Below are positions 1 to 5,408 of a DNA stretch of 5,408 bases, piece after piece; positions within the stretch are counted from its first letter, which is position 1, and the number at the start of each line of letters is the position of its first letter. The notes under the pieces are model-generated. The model was not told the origin of the DNA. It saw only the letters and a program-made list of their open reading frames with translations, and made no database searches. Origin of the DNA: Desulfobacca acetoxidans. GTDB taxonomy: Bacteria > Desulfobacterota > Desulfobaccia > Desulfobaccales > 0-14-0-80-60-11. The DNA lies in the NCBI GenBank assembly GCA_020723225.1, contig DYJG01000219.1:1-5408 (forward strand). Direction: 5' to 3'. The translations under genes were made by a program, and so were the position numbers.

Positions 1-1
1 C

Positions 2-562
2 CGGGTGGTGAACAGCCCCACCATCGTCGCCCATATCCGCTACAAATCCAGCGGCGTCGTGGATGAATGCCATGCCCACCCCTTTATTCTGGATTTTTGG
101 GGACAATCCTGGATCTTTGCCCACAACGGCAAGGCTCCGGCCATCGAGCCTTATTTGAGCCCCCATCTGCCGGTTTTGGAGGCTAAGAGCGACTCTGCCC
201 GGGCGTTGGAATTCTTGAGGGATTTCTTTATGGAGGCCGAACCCCGCCGGGCCTCCACCCCTTTCATCCTGGTCCTGAAAGAGGCCTTGAGAAGCCTGTT
301 GCGGAATTATCCGGGAGAATACAATTTTCTCCTCACCAACGGCCGGGTCCTCTGGGCCTTCACCAATCACCGCCAATTTCTGCTGTTGAAAGGGAGCAAG
401 AAGCTGGAGGAAGCCTTGCTGCTCACCACCATCAATGAGGGGCTGAGCGCGGAAGACTGGAAGAGGATCGTGGCCAAGCCGGGAAGCGGAGGGAAACTGC
501 TTTTGATAGCCGGCGGAGACGTGCTGCATCTCGAGGATCTGGACCCGGTCGCATCCCCTTAA
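2..562 (+). CDS. Class II glutamine amidotransferase, YafJ-like (5'-truncated by window edge)
   Basis: This is the C-terminal part of an Ntn-type (class II) glutamine amidotransferase domain protein, a family that hydrolyses glutamine to ammonia for transfer to an acceptor. The frame is open to the left edge, so the true start and the N-terminal nucleophile cysteine lie outside the window. Visible family motifs, numbered from the Val at position 5: HIRYKSSG at residues 10-17 (the usual H-I/V-R-x-A-T-x-G glutamine-binding stretch, here with KSS), HAHPF at 23-27, WIFAHNG at 36-42 with the Asn-Gly that binds substrate, and SDSARALEFL from 62, where relatives have a T/S-D-S/T-E motif. The C-terminal LLLTTINEGLSAEDW matches the usual late strand before a terminal W. 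About 185 residues are seen; E. coli YafJ has about 255, so roughly 70 are missing. The acceptor substrate cannot be inferred. The family call is firm and the specific role unknown. Confidence 0.82.
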   Translation, partial: RVVNSPTIVAHIRYKSSGVVDECHAHPFILDFWGQSWIFAHNGKAPAIEPYLSPHLPVLEAKSDSARALEFLRDFFMEAEPRRASTPFILVLKEALRSLLRNYPGEYNFLLTNGRVLWAFTNHRQFLLLKGSKKLEEALLLTTINEGLSAEDWKRIVAKPGSGGKLLLIAGGDVLHLEDLDPVASP

Positions 563-563
563 G

Positions 564-895
564 ACCCCGAGGTCTATCCAGGTTTTCCATATCCTGCCTA
601 AGATACTCCAAAATAATCTCTTAATAGATTGTGATCCGCTAGCGTCTAATGGTAATATAGTGGTCACCTTAAAGTGGCCCGATGGCGAAAATCACCTGGC
701 GGTGATGGCCTTTGACAACCCGGGTGATGAGTCTTACTTCAGAACAATCTTCCGGATTTCTCCCGGTTGGGGGAAGGAGGTGAGAGAGGAAGCGTAAACC
801 CCGGACTAGATTTGAACGCTATTAGGTTGAAAAGAGAAATCTGCAGGAAGCCTGGAATGATAAGCACGCCAGATTCCTCCAGCATTTAGAACCCC
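564..895 (+). pseudogene. Probable decayed gene fragment in the gap before the DUF6600 protein
   Basis: No intact gene with a plausible start fits here, but the translation looks protein-like. Frame 3 is open from upstream through 564 to a TAA at 795-797. It reads ...LQNNLLIDCDPLASNGNIVV, then TLKWPDGENHLAVMAFDN and ...SYFRTIFRISPGWGKEVREEA. There is no in-frame ATG with a ribosome site; the only in-frame alternative start I noted is a GTG at 660, which would give 45 residues. In frame 1, overlapping the end of that text, comes KRKPRTRFERY, a TAG at 823-825, then VEKRNLQEAWNDKHARFLQHLEP to about 895. A single frameshift near 780-792 plus one nonsense codon would join these into one chain, so I infer a small gene that lost its start and picked up a frameshift and a stop. 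I do not recognise the family. The alternative is chance open frames in AT-richer intergenic DNA, or two tiny overlapping genes. Confidence 0.35.
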
Positions 896-905
896 TAATC
901 TTATT

Positions 906-911
906 AAGGAG
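906..911 (+). promoter_or_regulatory. Ribosome binding site AAGGAG that fixes the start at 919
   Basis: AAGGAG lies 7 nt before the ATG at 919, standard spacing. The same frame is open upstream back to the TAG at 823-825. This site, together with the signal peptide that begins exactly at 919, decides the start. Confidence 0.8.
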
Positions 912-918
912 TTACCAC

Positions 919-3366
919 ATGAAACGAAAACCCTTTTTGGGGTTCATGGCCCTGGTTCTCAGCCTGGCCCTGGTCCTGGGCGCCGGCGCTCCGCGGCCGG
1001 CCCAGGCGGGCACTGAAGACGCGGCCATGTTTTACGAGGAACTGGCCCAACACGGCGAATGGGTGGATTACGAGAATTACGGCCCGGTGTGGCACCCCAC
1101 CGGCGTAGACCAGGACTGGCGGCCGTATGTCAACGGCCGCTGGGTGCCCACCGAACAGGGCCAAATCTTTGAGTCCCCGGAACCCTGGGGTTGGGCCACT
1201 TACCATTACGGCAATTGGATGCCCACCTCCTCCTACGGTTGGTGCTGGGTGCCGGGGCGCACCTGGTATCCCTCCACGGTCACCTGGCGGACCAGTCCGG
1301 AGAACGTGCCGGTGGATCAGTCCTATGTGGGCTGGGCCCCGATTCCGCCCCCCAATTACGTGCCTCCTCCGGCATATGCCCCTCCCAGCTACTACCCGGG
1401 GAGCCCGGTGGCGGACCTGATCACCGCGCCGTTCTATGTCTTTGCCGCGGCCAGCAGCTTTTTGCTGGGCTTGGGGCAGCCTTATACGCCGGCTTACTCC
1501 TATGCCGGTTGCGGCTGCCTGGCGCCGCCGGCATACGTGCCGGTGATCTACCCCGCGGCGCCAGTGCTAACCAGCTACTATACGCCGGCGTACTATCCCC
1601 CGGCTGCCGTCGGGGTGGGTATAGGCCTGGGCCTGGGAGCCTATGCCTTCGGGCCGTCGCCGGCCTATATCTCCCGGGTCACCAATATTAACCAGACTGT
1701 CATTAACAAGACGATCATCAACAATACCAACAACATCGTCAACATCAAGAACGTGAACGCGCCCCAAACGGTTATCAACCGCAACACGGCCATCAGGAAT
1801 ATCCAGCCGCCGGCCCTGACCCAAGGGAAACCTCTGCCCGCGGTGAAGCCGGTGGCCAATGTGAAACAGGCCCAGGCCAACCTGGGGAAACCCAATATCC
1901 TCCCGCCCCCCAAGGATGTCCCGAAGTTGACGGCCCAGATTCCCAAGGCCACCGTGGGCCCGGCGCCCACCAAGGGGATACCCGGGGCAGGGTTGCCGGC
2001 TGGGGCCACCAAACAACTGACCCCGGCGCAGCAGGCCCAGGTGCAAAAACTGCCGCCTAAGCAGCAGATTGTACCTACGGCCCCCACCGCCAAGACGGGA
2101 AAACCCGGAGTCCCGCCCACCGTCGCCCCGACGCCGGCGGCCAAACCGGGGGCGCCGCCGACCGCGCCCGGCGTAGCTCCGACCGCTCCCGGCGCCAAGC
2201 CCGGCGTAGCTCCCACCACTCCGGCAGCCAAGCCTGGGGTGGCGCCTACGCCCACGGCGAAACCGGGGGTTCCTCCAACCGCTCCCGGCGCCAAGCCCGG
2301 CGTAGCTCCCACCACTCCGGCAGCCAAGCCTGGGGTGGCGCCTACGCCCACGGCGAAACCGGGGGTTCCTCCAACCATGCCCGGCGCCAAGCCCGGTGAA
2401 GCTCCCACCACTCCCGGAGCCAAGCCCGGCGTTGCGCCTACGCCCGCTGCCAAACCAGGTGTGGCGCCGACGCCTGCCACTCCCGGCAAACCGGGGGTGA
2501 CGCCCACCCCAGCCAAACCCGGGGTGGCTCCTACAATTCCCGCCAAGCCGGGAGAACCCGCTGCTAAGCCCGGCGTCGCGCCGACGCCTGCCGCCCCCAC
2601 CAAACCGGGGGTGACGCCGACTACTCCGGGAGTCAAACCCACCACACCGGGGGTGACGCCGACTACTCCGGGAGTCAAACCCACCACACCGGGGGTGACT
2701 CCGCCTACTCCTAAACCCGGAGTGACTCCTCCGGGGCCGGTACGCAAGCCGCCCGAGGCCGGGAAGCCGGGAGTGGCCCCGACCCAGCCGGGAGTGACCG
2801 CGCCGACGCCCAAGCCGGGCGTGACTCCGCCAGGACCGGTGCGCAAGCCGGAAACCAAGCCGGCGACGCCGCCGTCGCAGCCGCCCTCCGGGTTTAAACC
2901 GCCCACCACCGGGCCGGGATTCCAGAAGCCGGGGACCCAGCCGGCGACGCCCCAGAAGGTGACGCCGCAACCGACGCCGACACGGCCCACTACGCCGCAG
3001 CCGACGACCCGGCAGCCCCAGCAGCAGCCGACACCGCAACGGGTGGCGCCGCAACAGCAGCAACCGCGGCCGCAACCCCAACAGGCCCCCCAGCGGGTGA
3101 CGCCACAACAGCAACAGCCGCGGCCTCAGCCCCAGCAGCAACGGGTAGCGCCGCAGCCACAACAACCGCGGCCACAGCCCCAGCAGCAACGCGTAGCGCC
3201 GCAGCCGCAGCAACAGCCGCGGCCGCAACCGGCTCCCCAAAGGGTAGCCCCGCAACCGCAACAGCAGCCACGGCCGCAGCCCGCGCCGCAACCCAAACCG
3301 CAGCCGCAGCCGCAAAAACAGCAACAGCAACAACAGCAACAACAGAAAAAGCCGGGGCAGATATAG
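919..3366 (+). CDS. Exported DUF6600-type protein with long Pro/Ala/Lys and Pro/Gln repeat tail
   Basis: An 815-residue protein predicted to leave the cytoplasm. Residues 1-30 are a classical signal peptide: MKRK, a Leu/Ala core, and APRPAQA before a likely cut at A30/G31. Residues about 37-144 form a Trp/Tyr/Gly-rich domain (FYEELAQHGEWVDYENYGPVW, WRPYVNGRW, WGWATYHYGNW, GWCWVPG, VGWAPIPP), which I recognise as the DUF6600 type; its function is not established. Residues 145-250 are Tyr/Pro/Ala-rich with hydrophobic stretches (about 164-186 and a Gly-rich 230-245) and a CGC pair at 198-200. Residues 254-292 are Asn/Ile-rich. From about 300 the chain is low complexity: AKPGVAPT-type repeats to about 660, mixed Pro/Thr/Gln, five QRVxPQ units, then nine Gln and a KKPGQI end. 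No sortase motif or other anchor is evident. The stop is doubled (TAG TAA). A structural envelope or surface role is inference only. Confidence 0.85.
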   Translation: MKRKPFLGFMALVLSLALVLGAGAPRPAQAGTEDAAMFYEELAQHGEWVDYENYGPVWHPTGVDQDWRPYVNGRWVPTEQGQIFESPEPWGWATYHYGNWMPTSSYGWCWVPGRTWYPSTVTWRTSPENVPVDQSYVGWAPIPPPNYVPPPAYAPPSYYPGSPVADLITAPFYVFAAASSFLLGLGQPYTPAYSYAGCGCLAPPAYVPVIYPAAPVLTSYYTPAYYPPAAVGVGIGLGLGAYAFGPSPAYISRVTNINQTVINKTIINNTNNIVNIKNVNAPQTVINRNTAIRNIQPPALTQGKPLPAVKPVANVKQAQANLGKPNILPPPKDVPKLTAQIPKATVGPAPTKGIPGAGLPAGATKQLTPAQQAQVQKLPPKQQIVPTAPTAKTGKPGVPPTVAPTPAAKPGAPPTAPGVAPTAPGAKPGVAPTTPAAKPGVAPTPTAKPGVPPTAPGAKPGVAPTTPAAKPGVAPTPTAKPGVPPTMPGAKPGEAPTTPGAKPGVAPTPAAKPGVAPTPATPGKPGVTPTPAKPGVAPTIPAKPGEPAAKPGVAPTPAAPTKPGVTPTTPGVKPTTPGVTPTTPGVKPTTPGVTPPTPKPGVTPPGPVRKPPEAGKPGVAPTQPGVTAPTPKPGVTPPGPVRKPETKPATPPSQPPSGFKPPTTGPGFQKPGTQPATPQKVTPQPTPTRPTTPQPTTRQPQQQPTPQRVAPQQQQPRPQPQQAPQRVTPQQQQPRPQPQQQRVAPQPQQPRPQPQQQRVAPQPQQQPRPQPAPQRVAPQPQQQPRPQPAPQPKPQPQPQKQQQQQQQQQKKPGQI
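2182..2373 (+). repeat. Exact tandem duplication, 96-bp unit x 2, with a degenerate third copy
   Basis: Positions 2182-2277 and 2278-2373 are identical base for base, each encoding 32 residues of the form TAPGAKPGVAPTTPAAKPGV followed by APTPTAKPGVPP. A third copy at 2374-2469 keeps the pattern but has diverged (for example GEAPTTPGAKPGV). Identity at the DNA level, including wobble positions, means a recent duplication or homogenisation within the gene. The unit is a multiple of three, so copy-number changes keep the frame. Confidence 0.93.
2605..2698 (+). repeat. 42-bp tandem repeat, about 2.2 copies
   Basis: A 42-bp unit encoding PGVTPTTPGVKPTT begins at 2605 and again at 2647, with a partial third copy from 2689. 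The two full copies differ only around the junction with flanking sequence. Like the 96-bp unit it preserves the reading frame and lies in the Pro/Thr part of the exported protein tail. Confidence 0.88.
2707..2850 (+). repeat. Two spaced copies of a 45-bp block encoding TPKPGVTPPGPVRKP
   Basis: The 15-residue block TPKPGVTPPGPVRKP occurs at 2707-2751 and again at 2806-2850, offset by 99 bp, with the protein text identical but several synonymous base differences. The intervening 54 bp encode PEAGKPGVAPTQPGVTAP. Conserved amino acids with diverged codons suggest an older duplication than the 96-bp one, or selection on the peptide. Each copy carries an Arg-Lys pair, unusual in this otherwise Arg-poor part of the tail. 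Confidence 0.8.
3037..3288 (+). repeat. Five imperfect QRVxPQ...PRPQP repeats in the Gln/Pro tail
   Basis: The motif QRVAPQ or QRVTPQ starts at 3037, 3091, 3139, 3187 and 3238, spaced 18, 16, 16 and 17 residues apart. Each unit then runs through Gln/Pro to PRPQP. CAA and CAG, and CGG, CGC and AGG, are mixed between units, so the copies are not simple recent slippage products. A nine-Gln run with mixed CAA/CAG codons follows at about 3319-3345. Confidence 0.85.
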
Positions 3367-3398
3367 TAAGCGACCCCGGCTGACCCTACAGACCTGAC

Positions 3399-3439
3399 CC
3401 GGGTTTCCACTCCTTAGGGGTGGAAACCCGGCCTTTTTT
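3399..3439 (+). terminator. Intrinsic terminator after the exported repeat protein
   Basis: A 12-bp perfect stem, CCGGGTTTCCAC at 3399-3410 pairing with GTGGAAACCCGG at 3420-3431, can extend inward by T-G, C-G and C-G pairs to a three-base loop. It is followed by CC and six T at 3434-3439. It lies 33 bp after the doubled stop codon and should end the transcript before enolase. Confidence 0.92.
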
Positions 3440-3455
3440 CTGCTATAAGCCTTCC

Positions 3456-3626
3456 AATACCGTTTTTCGTTTTGGGTTTTTCGTTTTTGGTAGCAGAGAT
3501 GGAATTACCGGCAAGGTAAAATATCGACAGCTATCTCTAAAAGCGAAAAAGCTATACGGCTTCGCTTTTACTGCCCCCCAGATTTAAAATACGAAAAACC
3601 AAAAACGAAAAACGAAAAACCGTATT
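3456..3626. repeat. Intergenic inverted repeat with 7-bp GTTTTTC/G units, before enolase
   Basis: The 37-nt arm at 3456-3492 matches the reverse complement of 3590-3626 at 32 of 37 positions. Both outer ends read AATAC and both inner ends GTA. Each arm is built from GTTTTTC or GTTTTTG heptamers (GAAAAAC/CAAAAAC on the right arm), and most mismatches are C/G swaps at the variable unit position. The 97-bp centre holds a small hairpin (TTACC-GGCAA-GGTAA, 3505-3519), an AGAGAT/ATCTCT pair (3495-3500, 3533-3538) and the 10-bp hairpin listed separately. It ends 5 bp before the enolase ribosome site. It could be a MITE-like non-autonomous element or a structured enolase leader. No clear target-site duplication is visible. 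Confidence 0.75.
3538..3570 (+). other. Perfect 10-bp hairpin inside the inverted-repeat element
   Basis: TAAAAGCGAA at 3538-3547 pairs perfectly with TTCGCTTTTA at 3561-3570 around a 13-nt loop. No T-run follows (CTGCCCCCCAG), so it is not a terminator on the + strand. It sits about 70 bp before the enolase start and may be part of a leader structure or of the element itself. Confidence 0.6.
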
Positions 3627-3631
3627 TAAAC

Positions 3632-3637
3632 AGGAGG
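3632..3637 (+). promoter_or_regulatory. Strong ribosome binding site AGGAGG for enolase
   Basis: A full AGGAGG lies 4 nt before the ATG at 3642, a little close but workable. It comes directly after the right arm of the inverted repeat, so folding of that element could affect access to it. No convincing -35/-10 pair was found upstream; TAAAAT at 3585-3590 lacks a good -35 partner. Confidence 0.8.
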
Positions 3638-3641
3638 GAAA

Positions 3642-4934
3642 ATGGCTACCATCCAGGCCATCAACGCCTGGGAGATCCTGGACTCCCGGGGCCAGCCCAC
3701 GGTGCTGGCGAACTTGCAGTTGGACAACGGCATCCGCACGGTGGCGGCGGTGCCCTCCGGCGCCTCCACCGGCGCCCACGAAGCCCTGGAACTGCGGGAC
3801 GGCGATCCCGGCCGCTATCAGAAAAAAGGCGTACTCAAGGCTGTGGGCCATATCCGGGAGATCATCGCCCCGGCCCTTAAGGGCCGGAACCCCCTGGAAC
3901 AGGGCTTGATCGACCAGCAGTTATGCGCCCTGGACGGCACTCCCACCAAGAGCCGGCTGGGGGCCAACGCCATTCTCGCCGTCTCCATGGCCGTGGCCCG
4001 GGCCGGAGCCGCGCTCAGCGGGCTGCCCCTGTACCGCTACCTGGGAGGCACCGGCGCGGACATCCTGCCCATGCCCATGTTGAACATCATTAACGGCGGA
4101 GCCCATGCCACCAACAACCTGGATATCCAGGAATTCATGATTATGCCGGTGGGCGGGGCCACCTTTGCCGAAGCCCTGCGGATGGCTGCGGAAGTCTTCC
4201 ATACCCTGAAAAAGGTGCTCTCGTCTCGAAAGCTGGCCACCGGCGTGGGGGATGAAGGGGGATTCGCGCCGGACCTGCCCTCCCATGAAGCCGCCCTGGA
4301 CCTGATCATGGAGGCCATCGAGAAGGCCGGGTATCTTCCCGGCAAGCAGGTGGTCCTGGCCCTGGACGCCGCGGCTTCGGAATTTTTTGATGAATCGACC
4401 AAGGAATATGTCTTCAAAAAATCCGACAACTCCCGGCGCACCGCCCAGGCCATGACCGAATACTACCAGTCCTTGCTCTCCCGCTATCCCATCGTCTCCC
4501 TGGAAGACGGCCTGGCGGAAAACGACTGGGACGGCTGGCAGCATCTGACCAGGACCCTGGGGGGCAAGCTGCAACTGGTGGGGGACGATATCTTCGTCAC
4601 CAACGTGCAATTCCTGAAAAAAGGCATCGAGATGGGGGCGGCCAACGCCATCCTCATCAAGCTGAACCAGATCGGCACGGTCACCGAGACCCTGGCGGCC
4701 ATCAACCTGGCCCGCACCCACGGCTACCGCGCCGTTATCTCCCACCGCTCCGGCGAGACCGAAGACACTTTTATCGCCGACCTGGCGGTGGCCACCGGCG
4801 TCGGCCAGATCAAGACCGGGTCCGTGTCCCGCTCGGAGCGCATCGCCAAGTACAACCGCCTGCTGCTCATCGAAGCGGACCTGGGAGCCGCGGCCCGTTT
4901 CCGGGAGGACCGGTTCTGGGAGAAGAGGCGATAA
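3642..4934 (+). CDS. eno: Enolase (phosphopyruvate hydratase)
   Basis: Converts 2-phosphoglycerate to phosphoenolpyruvate in glycolysis and gluconeogenesis, in the cytoplasm, with Mg2+. At 430 residues it is full length (E. coli enolase 432). The N-terminal domain carries SGASTG at 39-44 with the loop serine S42 and EALELRDGD; the barrel follows. Catalytic and binding residues by family alignment are all present: Q163/E164 (DIQEFM), E205 in GVGDEGGFAP, metal ligands D242, E288 (SLEDG) and D315 (GDD), K340 in ILIK, H368-R369-S370 in SHRSGETED, and K391 in QIKTG. The start is supported by AGGAGG and by the standard N-terminus (AINAWEILDSRG). Unusual: the near-universal SRGNPTVEV reads SRGQPTVLAN, so N18 is Gln. 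It appears to be transcribed alone, behind a terminator and the inverted-repeat element. Function is near certain. Confidence 0.98.
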   Translation: MATIQAINAWEILDSRGQPTVLANLQLDNGIRTVAAVPSGASTGAHEALELRDGDPGRYQKKGVLKAVGHIREIIAPALKGRNPLEQGLIDQQLCALDGTPTKSRLGANAILAVSMAVARAGAALSGLPLYRYLGGTGADILPMPMLNIINGGAHATNNLDIQEFMIMPVGGATFAEALRMAAEVFHTLKKVLSSRKLATGVGDEGGFAPDLPSHEAALDLIMEAIEKAGYLPGKQVVLALDAAASEFFDESTKEYVFKKSDNSRRTAQAMTEYYQSLLSRYPIVSLEDGLAENDWDGWQHLTRTLGGKLQLVGDDIFVTNVQFLKKGIEMGAANAILIKLNQIGTVTETLAAINLARTHGYRAVISHRSGETEDTFIADLAVATGVGQIKTGSVSRSERIAKYNRLLLIEADLGAAARFREDRFWEKRR

Positions 4935-4937
4935 GAG

Positions 4938-4965
4938 AGGGGCAAAAGCTTTGACTTTTGCCTCT
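4938..4965 (+). terminator. Hairpin after enolase, possible weak terminator
   Basis: GGCAAAAG at 4941-4948 pairs with CTTTTGCC at 4955-4962 around CTTTGA, extended outward by a G-T wobble, G-C and A-T to 4938-4965. It begins 4 bp after the enolase stop codon. No T-run follows, so it would be a poor intrinsic terminator on the + strand and might instead stabilise the mRNA 3' end. Confidence 0.5.
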
Positions 4966-5017
4966 GCTATTGCTACTCTGGCTTAACTCTAAAAAATGAC
5001 CTGAACGCTTGCATAAG

Positions 5018-5024
5018 GGGGAGG
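5018..5024 (+). promoter_or_regulatory. Ribosome binding site GGGGAGG for the gene at 5028
   Basis: A purine-rich GGGGGAGG stretch ending at 5024 lies 3 nt before the ATG at 5028. It supports that start, which begins a clear signal peptide. Confidence 0.65.
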
Positions 5025-5027
5025 AAC

Positions 5028-5408
5028 ATGCTGCGCACAGGGAGAAAATGGCCGGCCGCTATCGTGCTGGCCGCGCTCTTGGCGTGCCCGGGGCTGGTCT
5101 GGGGGCAGGGCTTCGATTACGGCAGTTTCAACCGGGAGTTGGGGCTCCGTTTCGGCTACGGCAAAAACACCAAAGGCGCCGACGTCCGCCTCTACAGCCT
5201 CCTGCCCTACTGGGGCATTTTTCTCATTAAGCCCGGCCAGAGATGGGGAGTGGGTCTCTCCTTTGTGGTGGAGGGCATCTTCAGCGTCGCCAACGCGGAG
5301 AGCACCGGCTTCGAGCTGGGTTTCACGCCCATGCTGAAGCTGAGATTGCCCTTGGGGACCGCGGCCTCGATATTTATCGAAGGAGGCGCGGGCATGATCA
5401 CCGAGAGC
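5028..5408 (+). CDS. Exported beta-barrel-like protein, probable PagL / acyloxyacyl hydrolase family (3'-truncated)
   Basis: The first 127 residues of a gene that runs off the right edge. Residues 1-25 are a signal peptide (MLRTGRKWPAAIVLAALLAC...). After it comes alternating hydrophobic/polar text typical of outer-membrane strands: NRELGLRFGYGKNT, LLPYWGIF, WGVGLSFVVEG, GFELGFTPMLKLRLPL and FIEGGAGMI. This order, especially the ending in EGGAG, resembles PagL-type lipid A 3-O-deacylases. The catalytic His-Ser pair (in an HxSN-type motif) and the Glu would lie beyond the window, so activity cannot be judged. LLAC at residues 17-20 could be read as a lipobox, though a signal peptidase I cut near W25-G26 fits a barrel better. 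It lies 93 bp after enolase; co-transcription by read-through is possible because the hairpin between them lacks a T-run. The family call is moderate. Confidence 0.62.
   Translation, partial: MLRTGRKWPAAIVLAALLACPGLVWGQGFDYGSFNRELGLRFGYGKNTKGADVRLYSLLPYWGIFLIKPGQRWGVGLSFVVEGIFSVANAESTGFELGFTPMLKLRLPLGTAASIFIEGGAGMITES

Noticed and set aside
563..574. GACC-CCGA-GGTC hairpin just after the amidotransferase stop as a terminator
   Set aside because: Only a 4-bp stem, and no T-run directly follows.
712..740. TTGACA at 712-717 as a -35 box for the gene at 919
   Set aside because: The position 17 bp downstream reads TACTTC, a poor -10, and the site lies inside the protein-like remnant.
2101..2700. 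The repeat region as a CRISPR array
   Set aside because: Repeats are tandem, in frame and coding, with no unique spacers of constant length and no cas genes nearby.
1567..3342. Long open reading frames on the - strand (591 and 441 codons) opposite the repeat tail
   Set aside because: They are the complement of Pro/Ala/Lys/Gln repeats and read as Arg/Leu- or Gly/Val-rich low complexity. They have no recognisable domain, and the + strand frame has a signal peptide, ribosome site and terminator.
3921..4745. A 274-codon - strand frame inside enolase
   Set aside because: It lies wholly within a fully conserved enolase gene, and its translation shows no family motifs; it is a high-GC shadow.
4951..4979. 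TTGACT ... TACTCT with a 17-bp gap as a promoter for the gene at 5028
   Set aside because: The -35 half is good but sits in the post-enolase hairpin, and the -10 half matches only three of six positions; too weak to annotate.
5009..5230. A 73-codon + strand frame overlapping the start of the barrel gene
   Set aside because: Its translation is Arg/Gly/Gln-rich without pattern, and the overlapping frame from 5028 has a signal peptide and strand-like text.

Overview
The window reads as chromosomal DNA of a moderately GC-rich Gram-negative bacterium. The gene style (GC-rich codons, strong AGGAGG-type ribosome sites, a secreted Trp/Tyr-rich domain of the DUF6600 type, an outer-membrane barrel of apparent PagL type) suggests a deltaproteobacterial / Desulfobacterota lineage. 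That assignment is an inference from gene character, not from a marker gene or a search.

Layout, all on the + strand: (1) the C-terminal part of a class II glutamine amidotransferase enters from the left edge and ends at 562. (2) The stretch 563-918 has no intact gene but holds protein-like text split across two frames, probably a decayed gene. (3) Positions 919-3366 encode an 815-residue exported protein: signal peptide, compact Trp/Tyr-rich domain, hydrophobic Tyr/Gly-rich and Asn-rich segments, then about 500 residues of Pro/Ala/Lys/Thr and Pro/Gln low-complexity repeats. A strong intrinsic terminator follows. (4) Positions 3456-3626 are an intergenic inverted repeat whose arms are made of 7-bp GTTTTTC/GTTTTTG units, enclosing further hairpins. 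(5) Positions 3642-4934 encode a complete enolase with all catalytic residues. A hairpin follows its stop codon. (6) From 5028 a new exported protein begins and runs off the right edge; its visible part resembles a PagL-type lipid A deacylase / acyloxyacyl hydrolase barrel.

The genes do not form an evident pathway. The terminator at 3399-3439 separates the exported repeat protein from enolase, and the hairpin after enolase may separate it from the barrel gene. Two of the four genes encode envelope-directed proteins; enolase is central glycolysis, and the amidotransferase substrate cannot be told from this fragment.

I found no CRISPR array, tRNA, rRNA, transposase or recognisable defence system. 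The features most worth a second look are the repeat-built tail of the exported protein (including an exact 96-bp tandem duplication), the heptamer inverted repeat in front of enolase, and the gene remnant at 564-895.
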